Assembly: GCA_024734495.1 (NCBI GenBank)
Contig: JALMQS010000030.1
Coordinates: 5,247,712-5,311,711, forward strand
Reading direction: 5' to 3'
From: Forficula auricularia
Lineage: Eukaryota; Arthropoda; Insecta; Dermaptera; Forficulidae
DNA: 64,000 nucleotides
Positions 22,285 through 32,983 of the stretch are shown here, piece after piece (positions within the stretch are counted from its first letter, which is position 1; the number at the start of each line of letters is the position of its first letter). The translations under genes and the position numbers were made by a program. The notes beneath the pieces are model-generated. The model was given only the letters and a program-made list of their open reading frames with translations, did not search any database and had not been told where the DNA came from.

Positions 22285-22650
22285 AAAATAAAACCGACTT
22301 CAAAAAATTAAATGAAACAAATAAAATACACTAAAAGGTATAAAATAATTATTATCTTATTTAGTTACAACTAAACGACGAAATATTAACATGAAATTAC
22401 TTTTTGAAGTCGGTACCAAACAAACTATACCTATAAGCGAGCATACCCTCCAAACGTACTAAGTAAGATCCGTCGAGTGCGATTCATAAAAGGTATTTGT
22501 TTGGCACCGACTTCAAAAAGTAATTTCATGTTAATATTTCGTCGCTTAGTTGTAACTAAATAAGATAATAATTATTTCATACCTTTTAGTGTATTTTATT
22601 TGTTGTATTTAATTTTTTGAAGTCGGTTTTATTTTTTCTTAAAAATTATT
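22285..22650. repeat. Internal palindrome of the ACCGACTTC family
   Basis: Arms 22285-22445 and 22490-22650 are inverted copies, each containing TTTTTGAAGTCGGT or its complement and TAAAATAATTATTATCTTA-type sequence. The short loop includes GATCCGTCGAGTGCGATTC. Equivalent palindromes occur at 51245-51540 and 55888-56285. Confidence 0.75.
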
Positions 22651-23384
22651 TTTTATACAGTATCTTTTTTAAAACAAAGTCACTTCTTATACCTGTTTAA
22701 AAGCCTCCCCTATAACCCTGATTATCTCTGTGGAAATATTTTAATCTATCCTTTCATCTTCTTTATCTCACCTTACAAAATATCCCTCGGAAATCGTTGG
22801 TGTCTAAAAGCGAGCTTTATCATCTAAGCTCTTCTCTTGTGCAAAATCTTTTACAAATCCTCTTATCCTTAATCCTCTCGAGAACTTCCTCATTAGTACA
22901 TTACTTTGTATATAAAAAACAAATATCTTAATTCCAATGTAAAAATTATTTATTTATTTTAATCCTTAATTGCTATTAATAAATTGATGATTTGGATTAA
23001 TCATTTGCAAATAAACAGAAGAATATTCAATTAAAAGATGCGAATGTTTCGTTGTTTGATTAATTAAGTGAACGATTATCCAATCAAGACTTCAAAACAA
23101 AAATAATTAATCTCTCGGGATTTTTTTAGGAATTCTCTTTTAAATAGCAAACAGCATCTATTGAGAGGATTGATTGGAAATTGTTGTCAACTTTCAAGCT
23201 TGATCAAGTCCAATTCAAAAAAAATTGTCAATTGTATTGTTGTTTTTCTGTTTATTCATATGTTAACACTCAATAAAAGCCAGTGTTCTCTTTTCTACAA
23301 TCATTGTTTATTTCATTTGTTTCTCTTCTTTAATTGAAAAAAAAAATTAAGAGAAATTCCAATAAATTTTTCCTTTAGCATACA
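22651..23384. other. AT-rich stretch without recognised features
   Basis: Nothing recognised. Confidence 0.35.
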
Positions 23385-23974
23385 GGATATGGTCAAGTAT
23401 TGTAATCGTGCATGAAAAAAGTGTTTTTTTCCTTCTTTTTTTCAAAATATCTCAAAAATGGCTGAAACTATTTTGATTAAAAAAACTGAGTGAAACTATG
23501 GCATTTCGCTCTACAAAAAAGCTCTAATAAGTGAACATCGAAAAAATTATATTTTTCGAGATAATAATTGTTTTGTCAAAATGTCTGTTAGTCTGAGCGT
23601 TACCAAATTTTTGTGGACGAGCTAGCTGAAAAACTACTGTGAATATCGAAATCAATTTTCATACGTAGTTTTGGTCCATTGAGATTAAGAGCTGATTATA
23701 TTTTGGTGCATATCGACCCAAAATTAAGGGAGGTGGAGGTGCAGGGGTTAAAAATTAAAAATCTAGGCTGTTTGAGCAAACTCAACCAAATTTTATATAC
23801 ATAATCAGTAGACCCCCAGAAGTCTAAAAATGCAAAAACTAACCGCCCGAAATGGGGGTAGCGGGGTGTAGGGTCAAAAAATGAAAATCTTGAGCATTTA
23901 CAAAACTCAACCAAATTTTGTATACATATCAGTGGGACCCCAGAAGTGTAAAAATGCAAAAACTAACCCCTCCC

Positions 23975-24814
23975 CAATACCGTCTTCACCATAAGGGCAC
24001 ACGGGGCCCGTGCCCAGGGCCCCCATTCTCAGGGGGCCCCGAAGGACCGACAATTTCTCTCACACATTTATTCTCAAAACATTTTTGTCGGGCACATTAC
24101 ACTTGACACATTAAATACACATTTAAAAAAACGTTCGGCGGCATACCAAGAAATTGATAGTCGATTTAGTTTTCTTTGTCAGTTAACAACAATCGAATCT
24201 GGTGAGTTGACCAAAAAATGCAAAGAATTTGCAAAATTTTATCATGAAGACATTAATGCAGATGAGCTCAAAACAGAATGTTTTCATTTAAGCCAATATT
24301 TAAAAAACATAGCAAAGCAATCAGCGGATTTAAATATCTCAACCTTACATAACCTAATAAAATCAGATAAATTGGAAGAAACTTTTCCAAACGTAGAAAT
24401 TGCTACAAGAATATTCCTTTGCCTAATGGTTACTAATTGTAGTGGAGAGCGGTCATTTTCGCAGCTTAAGAGAATAAAAAATAAATTTCGAACAACAATG
24501 TTACAAGAACGACTGAGTAATTTCTCAACTATGTGCATAGAAAGTAATATTCTTCAAAAAATTGACTTTAAGGATATAATAGAAGATTTTGGTCAACAGA
24601 AATCCCGAAAGAATCCGTTATCGTAATAGTAACCAAAAAACCAGCAGCATTCTAATATCATTAATGACATATTATATCATACTATATTTGATTACCTATA
24701 ATAAATGGTCATACTTAGTAAAAAAATGTTATTATAATTCGCTTTTTTTACTTTCCAAAAGGGGCCCAAATTCTTGTGTGCCCAAGGGCCCCAGCCTAGT
24801 TTAAGACGGCCCTG
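23975..24814 (+). mobile_element. hAT element with exact 8-bp target duplication
   Basis: The 840-bp element is flanked by CCCCTCCC on both sides (23967-23974 and 24815-24822). Ends contain ACCGTCTT and, inverted, GCCGTCTTAAACTA, followed by GGGGCCC-rich subterminal repeats on both sides. It encodes only the C-terminal part of a transposase, so it is an internally deleted copy. An exact duplication suggests a fairly recent insertion. Confidence 0.85.
24128..24626 (+). pseudogene. hAT transposase C-terminal fragment with dimerisation domain
   Basis: The frame is open from at least 24128 (SAAYQEIDSRFSFL) to the stop at 24626; the reported TTG start at 24207 is arbitrary. The C-terminal half has the hAT dimerisation signature: CSGERSFSQLKRIKNKFR, then QERLSNFSTMCIES. 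This is the pattern of the ZMYM1-like/hAT-C family. The catalytic RNase-H-like core upstream is missing, so no active enzyme is made, but the remaining frame has no stop, which agrees with recent origin. Confidence 0.85.
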
Positions 24815-24963
24815 CCCCTCCCCTACATGATTATAAATAATTTTAGAGGCCAGGTTGTATGGTAAAGTCAAGTGGATGGCCACATCAGAACACCTCAGAT
24901 TATTTCCATTTATAGAATGAAAAAAAAATACTTTAATATTAAAATCAATGTTATTTTTTGCAG

Positions 24964-25124
24964 CGCTGCAGCAGCGGCGGCGGTGGCTGCAGCGGCTGCA
25001 CCACCCAAGCCTGAACAAGGCCCAAGAAAGCCGAAACCTTTGCTCCGTTCAAGAACCCTTCCTGCAATTATTGTACCCGGAATTAATATTCTCCAAGCTC
25101 AAATCGAGGCCCGGTACCGAAAAG
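24964..25124 (+). CDS. Internal coding exon of an unrecognised host gene
   Basis: A 161-bp GC-rich island in AT-rich DNA. It is preceded by TTATTTTTTGCAG (acceptor AG at 24962-24963) and followed by AAAG|GTAAGA (donor at 25125). The frame is open throughout, completing a codon with its first base and ending one base into the next. It encodes about 12 alanines with one valine, a PPKPEQGPRKPKP segment, then LLRSRTLPAIIVPGINILQA and a basic end (ARYRK). Codon use differs strongly from the surrounding repeats. I do not recognise the protein; the LPAIIVPGINILQAQ part looks like a conserved motif rather than filler. No partner exon was found, so the gene must extend beyond large introns. Confidence 0.6.
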
Positions 25125-25167
25125 GTAAGACTTGTTCTTTCTAGAATTTAATCATTATTACACATAT

Positions 25168-25613
25168 TAGATTAAAAATTCAGTTTATTGGACAAAGTTT
25201 TTTTATTGAAGTTCTTCTTCAATTTTTGTACAACGTTTCGTCTCTCTCGAGACTTTTTCAAGTACTCAATTGGCTAGAACAACATTGGTTGAAATAAAGA
25301 TAAAAATAACTGAGACATAGTAGAATTTTTTTTCTAGATTGATACCATAAAACAATATAAGTATAGATGTAATTGACAGGTCATAGATATATCTATGACC
25401 TGTCAATTACATCTATACTTATATTGTTTTATGGTATCAATCTAGAAAAAAAAATTCTACTATGTCTCAGTTATTTTTATCTTTATTTCAACCAATGTTG
25501 TTCTAGCCAATTGAGTACTTGAAAAAGTCTCGAGAGAGACGAAACGTTGTACAAAAATTGAAGAAGAACTTCAATAAAAAAACTTTGTCCAATAAACTGA
25601 ATTTTTAATCTAC
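25168..25613. mobile_element. Perfect 2 x 223-bp palindrome carrying two ribozyme-like motifs
   Basis: Arms 25168-25390 and 25391-25613 appear exactly complementary, with no spacer. A 29-bp unpaired tail follows, and 14-bp direct repeats (TTATTACACATATT) lie at 25155-25168 and 25643-25656. Each arm holds a degraded hammerhead-like motif. Perfect arms suggest recent formation or gene conversion. Structure parallels the element at 54771-55146. Confidence 0.75.
25519..25550 (+). ncRNA. Hammerhead-like motif, degraded (family f)
   Basis: Stem II GTCTC/GAGAC with a short GAGA loop, followed directly by GAAACGTT at 25541. The upstream core reads TTGAAAA instead of CTGANGA, so G8 is lost. The mirror copy is on the minus strand at about 25231-25262. 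Confidence 0.3.
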
Positions 25614-25832
25614 TAATTATAATGGACATTAATCAACATAATTTATTACACATATTTTTTAATTGATCTTACTATTAAATATTATACTAATAAACCATGC
25701 CCACAAGTTCTTTAGAAAACAGAAAAGACTCAAAAGTAACACGACAACCCTTAAAGTGTTGCTGGGGTTCTAGAAAAGCCTTAAAGCCGTAAAATCTCAA
25801 TAAAATCATTTAAAACATGAGGTTTTATTAGG

Positions 25833-26455
25833 GTTGCCAGATATCTTGATGGCCAAATCGGGACAGGTTAGGTTGGGATAGGTTATAACAAAAAATTTTA
25901 AAATCAGAAAAGTAGTATTTACCTAAAAAAATCGAATTATCGCATAGTAAATAATATTTATTCAAAAAAATCAAATTATTTTCTTAATAAATGTATAAAG
26001 AGTATAACTAAACTTTAAAATCACAACTTTAAGAACAAAAAACTCAAAAATAATCTTTTAATTCTTAGAATAAAACTTATAAATCTCAGATACAAAACGG
26101 ATTTTTAATTGTAGTTATACTTTTGATTCGATTTGGCTTTTTGTAGTAATATCCTATTAGTTAACATTTAATAGTGCATTTCGCTACAATTAAAATCATA
26201 GTTTTTTCTAGGCATTGAAGAATACTTTCAACGGTATCGATTTGAAGTCTATTTCTCTCGTCCGACCATTGAATTTCCATGTACTATAAATTAAAATGTT
26301 CCCAAGCCAATTATTATATATATATATATAACAAATAATAATCAAAATAGGCCAAACCGGGACATTTGGATATCCCGAAAAGTTTATTCGAGACACCTTG
26401 AGTTAAGACTCAAAATCGTGACAATCCCAATTAATCGGGACGCCTGGCAACCTTA
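25833..26455. mobile_element. hAT-like MITE (AGGGTTGCCAG ends)
   Basis: Left end AGGGTTGCCAGATATC at 25837; right end GGACGCCTGGCAACCTTA near 26437-26455 is its imperfect inverse. Internal AATCGGGAC blocks occur near both ends in opposite orientation. Non-coding. No convincing 8-bp duplication was found. Confidence 0.5.
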
Positions 26456-27290
26456 GGTTTTATCCATTTTTAACCAGAAATGTTAAAGCTAAAAGCTAAG
26501 AATCTAATCAGTTTCCAGCATTGGAAATACAAAAATTTTACCACAAGAACGAACTTTCTACTACTTTTGGTCTCCGTTCTTTCTCTGTAGGTACTAAAGA
26601 TACTACCTTGATGTTTGTTTTAAAGATTTAAACTCACTAATCACCCTTAAAGCGTGATTTGTAAGATACACACGATTCACAAAAGTTAAACACCCCTTTG
26701 CTTTCAAATTAGACATTAATTAAACTAACACATTCGCCAACCCTTTTATTCCTATGACTTTTAGAGACTAAAAATTGTTTCCCGTCTCCGTATTTGTTGT
26801 GACATACAAAATTCACTTGTTTAAGACCCAGATTCACAAGTGAGATCAGAGATAAAGTGGATCAAGTCCACCTTATCAATAAAAATGACACAACACAAAC
26901 TATGTCGTTTTTCTTGAAAGAAATCTTGGAAAAACCTTTAAGGTGTAATTCAAAATGTGTCGTTTTTCTTTAAAACTATGATATACACACTAGAAGTGGA
27001 TAGGCACAACTAAAATAGTGACGTTTTTCCTGATCGGGAGACTTCAATTCTAGCGCAGCGGCAAAATGACACTTGGTCTCCCTACAGAGTATTTTATGAA
27101 CTATCTTTATATCAATTTTTCTGATAAAACTAGATATTTTTTGAACATTTTACATTATTTAACCCAAAAAGGAGAATTTTTGAGTTGTGTCATTTTTCTT
27201 GTGCACCAACGATATATTATTGAACGAAAATGAATGTTTTTAGCGATCTCTTTTTTTTAATACACAAAGTTAACCCGTAACTGCTGTGAA
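26456..27290. other. AT-rich stretch without recognised genes
   Basis: Contains several scattered TGTCGTTTTTC / TGTCATTTTTC words (26901, 26957, 27188) but no convincing periodicity or gene. Confidence 0.35.
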
Positions 27291-28160
27291 CCCATTTGCA
27301 GTACGCACACACTGTTTACCGGTCAAATTGACCGGCACGCTTAAATCGTGTTTTATCTATATTAACTATACATTAAAGTGTGATACCTTTGACTAATTAC
27401 ATCCTTAGACTCTCCCTTATAATATTATAATAATAATAATAAACCCCTTACTACCTCCATTCCTAAAATAAATAAATAAAAAGAACAAACCTACAAAATT
27501 AAAGCATTTATTCAAATTAACATAATCATATTAAATTTATAAACTTAAAAATAAGCATATTATATAGAAAAATGATATACCTAACAGAAAAATTTAAACA
27601 TATGCCTTGCAAATATGCCTGGAACATTGTGAGCATACAGGATTGTCGTCGTCAGCCTCTTCAAGCCATTTCATAACCGTCTCTTCATAGTCTTTGTCCG
27701 TTATCTTTACTCGTACTGGGGCGTGATTCCATAATAAAAGAACCTAAAATAAAATAAAAAATAAAATAAAATAATAATAAAATAAAATAATAACAAAATA
27801 AAAATCTATAACGTACGTTTAGATGTACTGGGGCGTGATTCCATAATAAAAAAACAACCTAAAATAAAATAAAATATAAAACAAAATAAAGTATAAATAA
27901 AATAAGAAAATAAAATAAAATAATAACGAAATAAAAATGTATGTCGTACTTACTGCGTCCGGTCAAATTGACCGGTAGGCAACGGAATTGAAGAATATCT
28001 TGAAAAATATACACGACCACAGATCTGCGCGTATATCAGTCGACTGATATTCTGAATGTAAGAAAATACACTGACGGATGAATTCGAAACTCGAAAATTA
28101 AACGCATTATTTAAATTTCAAATATTGCAATGGTCAAATTGACCGGAGATCAGCAGTAGA
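27290..28160. mobile_element. Possible piggyBac-like relic with palindromic CCGGTCAAATTGACCGG
   Basis: The palindrome CCGGTCAAATTGACCGG lies at 27318 and 27959, with a partial copy (GGTCAAATTGACCGG) at 28131. Between them, the minus strand at about 27735-27600 reads a short open segment ending NPVCSQCSRHICKAYV and stop. A terminal Cys-rich tail of this kind is typical of piggyBac transposases. A 25-bp block with CTGGGGCGTGATTCC is duplicated at about 27715 and 27827. Element limits are not clear. Confidence 0.35.
27745..27945. repeat. (AAAAT)n-type microsatellite
   Basis: Degenerate AAAATAAAATAAT runs, interrupted by the duplicated CTGGGGCGTGATTCC block. Confidence 0.8.
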
Positions 28161-28332
28161 GGGTTAAACAACAATCATGTAGTTTAAAATTAAAATAAAA
28201 AAAATGCTGGGTTAATCTCTTTGGCCAGTGACTCAAAAAGACAAAATGTAAAATGTCTCTATCTGTCAACGGCTATTATGTCCCCATCAAACATGAGCAT
28301 TATGAATAAATTATTGAACTTCATCGTAAATA

Positions 28333-28590
28333 ATGACTCGATCAAATCTGATGTTGATTAGCGAATGGCCGACTAATTGGAGCATCTGTGAAATCAGCTC
28401 GAATGAATATGAACTGAATGAAAATTCCGGGCGAGTTGCTCGACGTCGACTCCAATGGGTGAGGTCGGCGTCGATGTCCATATGGTTGCAGACAGTCCAG
28501 GCGTCATCCTTCTGGTTTACGACTCTGCACAGATGGCCGCACCCCTATTTGCCGCCCCTTCATCATTCAATGTTTTATTTCAATATATAG
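28333..28590 (+). other. GC-richer block, possible exon or old coding fragment
   Basis: The block 28360-28560 stands out from AT-rich flanks. Several frames are open: a plus frame starting ATG at 28333, a second plus frame with a GEVGVDVHMVADSPGVILLV stretch, and a long minus-strand frame. A possible acceptor (AAATCAG at 28396) and a possible donor (GG|GTGAGG near 28457) can be proposed, but frames do not join cleanly. I cannot decide the strand. Confidence 0.2.
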
Positions 28591-28853
28591 GCTAGGGTAT
28601 TTTGATTTACAGAAATTTGATTTATCACATTACAACTCTGAAGGTATTATTATTCACCATCCCTCGAGAAATATCGGTTCGAATTGAGTACTGTCATAAT
28701 ACTTTTTTCTCATTTATTAATATTTAGGAGTGAAATGATAAATATTTTTAATAAAAGGTAACATAACCATTTATAATAGATATCTACTATTTCATAAATA
28801 ACAAACTCCCACGTTTTCATTGAAAAATCAATTTTTCAAAAGAAAATCTATTT

Positions 28854-28963
28854 ATTGGATAAAAATACTTGGTAGGTTTCACATTAAGAAATAAAAAAAT
28901 AAAACGAATTTATTTTTAGAGAATCTTTCCTAATGTGAAACCTACCAAGTATTTTTATCCAAT
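28854..28963. repeat. Hairpin with 33-bp perfect arms
   Basis: Arms 28854-28886 and 28931-28963, 44-bp loop. The arm contains ACTTGGTAGGTTTCACATTA. No flanking duplication recognised. Confidence 0.75.
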
Positions 28964-29122
28964 AATTTTAAAAAATGTTTCACCAAGTACCAACACCAAA
29001 TTCCTTAAAAACTATAGAAAATCTATTTATTTTATTGAATATATTTTTCAATTATTATTATATATAATTATACTGTCTTCTTCTTTAAGTGTCTTATCAG
29101 TTCACCCTGACGTTTTGGCCCC

Positions 29123-29364
29123 TCTCCACATTTACATGTGCTGAGTGTGTGTTTAGCTGTTTTTACACAGATATAGGGGACCTACTTTTTAATGCCGGTT
29201 CCGAACGGCTAGTTTGGTGAGGTTACTAGGCAATTATACTCTTGGTAGGTTGTCATTGCTTTCCAAAAGGAGGCTCCTGCAAATATCTGCTGAGACTCGG
29301 TCTCGAACCAGCGTATTTCATGCCAGCGGCCCGACACTATAACCACTGACCCACAGTCACCTCA
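29123..29364 (-). mobile_element. tRNA-derived SINE, family 1, copy 2
   Basis: Same family as 19444-19683. Box A-like GTCAGTGGTTATAGTG and box B GGTTCGAGACC (minus strand) are better preserved than in copy 1. Confidence 0.65.
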
Positions 29365-29447
29365 ATTATAGTGAAATAGGGTCAAATTTGTTCCTTTCAA
29401 ATATGGCTTATATTTGCGGAGATGAGTCTCTAATAATTCCCTAACAA

Positions 29448-29560
29448 TTCAGGATGCATTCAGAAACGAGCAATAAAACTAATAGTTTCAATCACCCTAG
29501 ATTCCTTGGCCCACTGTAAAAGTGTCTCTTTCGTTTCCCTTTAATATAAATACTACCATA
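29448..29560 (+). pseudogene. Small reverse-transcriptase fragment (LINE)
   Basis: Plus-strand translation yields QKRAIKL, then LDSLAHCKSVS, matching the order of RAVRLIDD and LDSLAHRRNVS in the element at 10799-11590. Frameshifted and truncated at both ends. Confidence 0.5.
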
Positions 29561-30059
29561 TGTTTGTTCTGATAAGAGAAAATCAATTATTTCACCTAAA
29601 GCTTCATTTATATGAAACACTCATTTTTCAAACACTCGCGTTCAAATTGGATACAAACTGATAAAACGCATTCGCCAGTAAAAAAATAAATAAATTAAAT
29701 AAAAATAAAAGCTACATATTAGCTTACAAAGAATGGAAATCCCACCCAAAACACTTATGTGAAAAAACAGGCCATATTCGAAAAAGTAGTGAACAATAGA
29801 AACCAGCCAAGGTAAATTCGCCTAAGCTGAGAAATTAATACTTTCGATTAAAATGCATTTTTTCCATTTTGAATGACAATTTAGATTTATGTATTCTAAA
29901 TTTTTAATTTAAATTATTTTCCTGAAACTTGTCTGTTACGCATTATGCCATTAGGGCAGATGTTCCCAAACTGTGGACCCCGGCCTCTTCACATGTGAGC
30001 CGCGAAGCTTCATAATTAATTGAAGCAAAACATTTGGCCTAACTAGACAAATAACCTGA

Positions 30060-30180
30060 CGTGTTCTGATGTGACCATCCACTTGACTTTACCATACAAC
30101 CTGACCCCTCACTTATATTTAATATTTAATAAAATTATTTATAATCATGTAGGGGAAGGGGGTTAGTTTTGGATTTTTAG
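30060..30180 (-). mobile_element. Terminal fragment of the CATACAGGG family
   Basis: Contains GACTTTACCATACAACCTG with the same flank (GTGTTCTGATGTGACCATCC) as the end of the copies at 41400 and 48961; truncated just inside. Confidence 0.6.
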
Positions 30181-30195
30181 ACTCCTTACAGTTAA

Positions 30196-30226
30196 CTCCT
30201 GATGATGGACTAATAATCCGAAATAT
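30196..30226 (+). ncRNA. Hammerhead-like motif, weak (family l)
   Basis: CTGATGA at 30199-30205, one extra T, GGA/TCC stem II with a seven-base loop, then GAAAT instead of GAAAC and no GTC. Probably a relic. Joined to the CATACAGGG fragment on its left. Confidence 0.25.
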
Positions 30227-30229
30227 ATT

Positions 30230-31260
30230 GAATTTGTATAAACCTCTTTGAGTTTCATTTCATTCAGTGTTAAACTACACTACCTTTACTTTATTAATTA
30301 ATATGAATCATTTGATATATTTAAATTTAATGTTGATTTCAAAAAAATCAAAAGTTAATCAGTGATAAGGAGCTTTCCTGGGAAGAGCTAACTTGTTTAG
30401 AGAATCCCTTGTGGGTAGTGAAAAGCGAAGTGACCTATATTTGAGAATTCGGTTGACAAATAATTAAATATTGCTATTAGTTAAGGGTAATTTATCTAAT
30501 GACGCTAATCTATTTAATAAGGGTAAGTCTTGCGTGGCGGAAGCAACCCTCGGGTTGCCCCGGGTTCTCATTTTCTCCGGCCACATATTCTCTTAAAGCA
30601 TTTCTTGCTTTCAATTTATCATTATTATAGATCTCTCGAGCTGTGAGTTGGTGTTGCTATTAATCTAGAAACAAATAACTCCCGCCTGATAGCTGACATA
30701 TTACGTACTGAGCAAAATGGATGAATTTATCATTCATTTGAAGAATTTTTTCTCCAAACCTATAATATTTCTTTATTAATAGAAGCTTATTAAAATAAAT
30801 CGTTATTAAAAAATATCACCTCTTATATATCATATTCGATATCACTCGACAAATTTTCTTTAATATTCTATAGAAATGTGGTATCCAATTATGAATAAAC
30901 GTGAGCTCAAATTAATTTCCTGTTTCCTTTTTTCGAAGTCTTCTTTGGTTAATTGAACTCTCTTTCAAATGATATTAATTTTCCCCACGAATTTCCTGTT
31001 TCCATCGTCCCTGTTCACAAGATATAAATTCCATCTATTCATTCGGTGACTTTATATTTTCTTGTTCCAATTAGAGTCCATTTTCTTATCTTATATAAAC
31101 TTTTCCGACAAAATGGTTTGCTCGACAGGCACCGTCAACTTGCTTGAAAAATTTCATTTCAACTTGGAAAATTTTCTAACAATAATAATCTATTAATTGA
31201 TTTAAAAGTTTTGGGGGCTGCGGAATTATAAAAGTCGTGAAAAACAATTTTCTGAATTAT
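30230..31260. other. AT-rich stretch without recognised features
   Basis: No gene or repeat recognised. Confidence 0.35.
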
Positions 31261-32228
31261 ATAGAACAGGGGTGTTCAACCTTTTGGGTTAAATGGGCCG
31301 CATTTGAAGGAAAAACAAATGCCTCGGGCTACATATAAAATTTACTAATTCCATTGATATTTGTTAATCAAAAAATATATTATAAAAGTCGCGAAAAACA
31401 ATTTTCTGAATTATATAGAACAGGGGTGTTCAACCTTTTGGGTTACATGAGCCGCATTTGAAGGAAAAACAAATGCCTCGGCCCACATATAAAATTAACT
31501 AATTCCATTGATATTTGTTAATCAAAAAATATAGCTAATAATCTAAAATAATGATATCCACCAAGACAAAAAATCAAAAATATCATATCATTATAATCTT
31601 TGAGTTCTTTTCCTTCAGAATTTTGTTTTTAAATCATTTATATTTACTTCTATTAGCAATTTGAAGTCTTTTAGAAATATATCGAGTTTAATTATTTCTT
31701 ACCATTCCCAAATTATTGAATTAATTGAATGTTCTCTCTATATATAATAAATAGTATCCAATTAGTCCAAGTGCAATAGTCAAAAGCCCATTCCTAGATT
31801 AATAGAAATTAAGAAATTAACTTCTACTAGACTAAAACAGGTCTGGGCTTGTATTTAGAATCATTGCCTTTGCTGCAGGCCTGAACTTGTATTTGAATCT
31901 TTAACTTAGCTGCCATAAAGAAAGATCAGCGCAGTTTTTAATTATTTTTCTAGATTAATTACTTTTAATTACTGAAATAGTAAATATTTTAAAAAATGGA
32001 AATATGGCATATGAGATGAAAAATAATTTTTAATTAATTAAACAATTAATTATTCCAGCGCCTCCCAATCGATCGCAGACCCCAAAGATCGAAAATAATT
32101 TTCTCTTCACCCGGGGCGCGACCACAACGAGGCCGTGTAAAGACAATTAATAACAAATCCAAATTTAGGGAACGAAGAAAAGATTATTTTTATTATTATC
32201 ATTTCCGTCCATAATTTAATTTATAATT

Positions 32229-32357
32229 TGAAAGTTTATATTGGGAAAATAAGGACAAGTTTTTTATGTGTGACTTTTTTTTTTTTTTTTTTTAGGTGGA
32301 TAAATAAAAAAGTCACACATAAAAAACTTGTCCTTATTTTCCCAATATAAACTTTCA
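32229..32357. repeat. Hairpin with ~51-bp perfect arms
   Basis: Arms 32229-32280 and 32307-32357 are exact complements around a T-rich loop. It interrupts the inverted copy of the 361-bp repeat. Confidence 0.8.
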
Positions 32358-32383
32358 AATTATTATTTTTATTACAGACAAAA

Positions 32384-32478
32384 GGATCAGCCGGGGCTCG
32401 AACCCGGGATCTTTGCATATGTACTGCAATGCTTTGTCATAAGAGGTTTACCTCCTACATCCACTAAGCTACTGATCC
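32384..32478 (-). tRNA. tRNA-like sequence in the inverted repeat copy
   Basis: Inverted copy of the sequence at 32889-32983; the same 7-bp acceptor stem and T arm are intact. See that entry. Confidence 0.35.
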
Positions 32479-32888
32479 CCGAACCCAAACTAATACCTTT
32501 TGTCTATATGAATTATGGAATTTCTTTTTTAATCCCCTCCTCGTTCATTTTTCGCAGCGTAGGCCTAGATTCATTAATTAAACAATTAATTATTCCAGCG
32601 CCTCCCAAGCCCCGGCTGATCCTTTTGTCTGTAATAAAAATAATCTTTTCTTCGTTCCCTAAATTTGGATTTGTTATTAATTGTCTTTACACGGCCTCGT
32701 TGTGGTTGCGCCCTGGGTGAAGAGAAAATTATTTTCGATCTTTGGGGTCTGCGATCGATTGGGAGGCGCTGGAATAATTAATTGTTTAATTAATGAATCA
32801 AGGGCTACGCTGCGAAAAATGAACGAGGAGAGGATTAAAAAAGAAATTCCATAATTCATATAGACAAAAGGTATTAGTTTGGGTTCGG

Positions 32889-32983
32889 GGATCAGTAGCT
32901 TAGTGGATGTAGGAGGTAAACCTCTTATGACAAAGCATTGCAGTACATATGCAAAGATCCCGGGTTCGAGCCCCGGCTGATCC
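32889..32983 (+). tRNA. tRNA-like sequence, 95 nt, non-canonical D region
   Basis: Seven-pair acceptor stem GGATCAG/CTGATCC, T arm CCGGG-TTCGAGC-CCCGG with the normal 7-base loop, and box A-like TAGCTTAGTGG plus box B GGTTCGAGCCC. An anticodon-like arm TTGCA/TGCAA with loop GTACATA fits, giving ACA after the invariant T. Between box A and this arm are about 20 bases too many, including a GAGG-TAAA-CCTC hairpin. It is either an odd tRNA with an insertion or, more likely, the promoter of a SINE-like repeat, since it occurs once per 361-bp unit. Confidence 0.4.

Larger units (their letters stand above)
21005..22650 (+). mobile_element. ACCGACTTC-family element interrupted by two insertions
   Basis: Family sequence occupies about 21005-21168, 21515-21548 and 22172-22650; comparison with the fuller copy at 55888-56714 shows these segments are collinear. 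Between them sit a ribozyme-bearing hairpin element (about 21169-21515) and a 119-bp-repeat element (21549-22172). Confidence 0.6.
23385..24895 (+). mobile_element. CATACAGGG-family element, split by a hAT insertion
   Basis: Homologous to 35132-35700, 40800-41403 and (minus) 48961-49684. Landmarks in order: TATGGTCAAGTATTGTAATC, an ATTTCGCTCTAC block, two tandem ATGCAAAAACTAACC blocks and the AGGTTGTATGGTAAAGTCAA end. The hAT element at 23975-24814 lies in the second ACTAACC block. Non-coding; short frames across it are repeat artefacts. Confidence 0.7.

Noticed and set aside
24872..25151. ATG-started 90-codon gene and the overlapping 67-codon frame
   Set aside because: The upstream part lies before a good splice acceptor and is AT-rich intron-like; the second frame is a shadow. 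Only 24964-25124 is kept as an exon.
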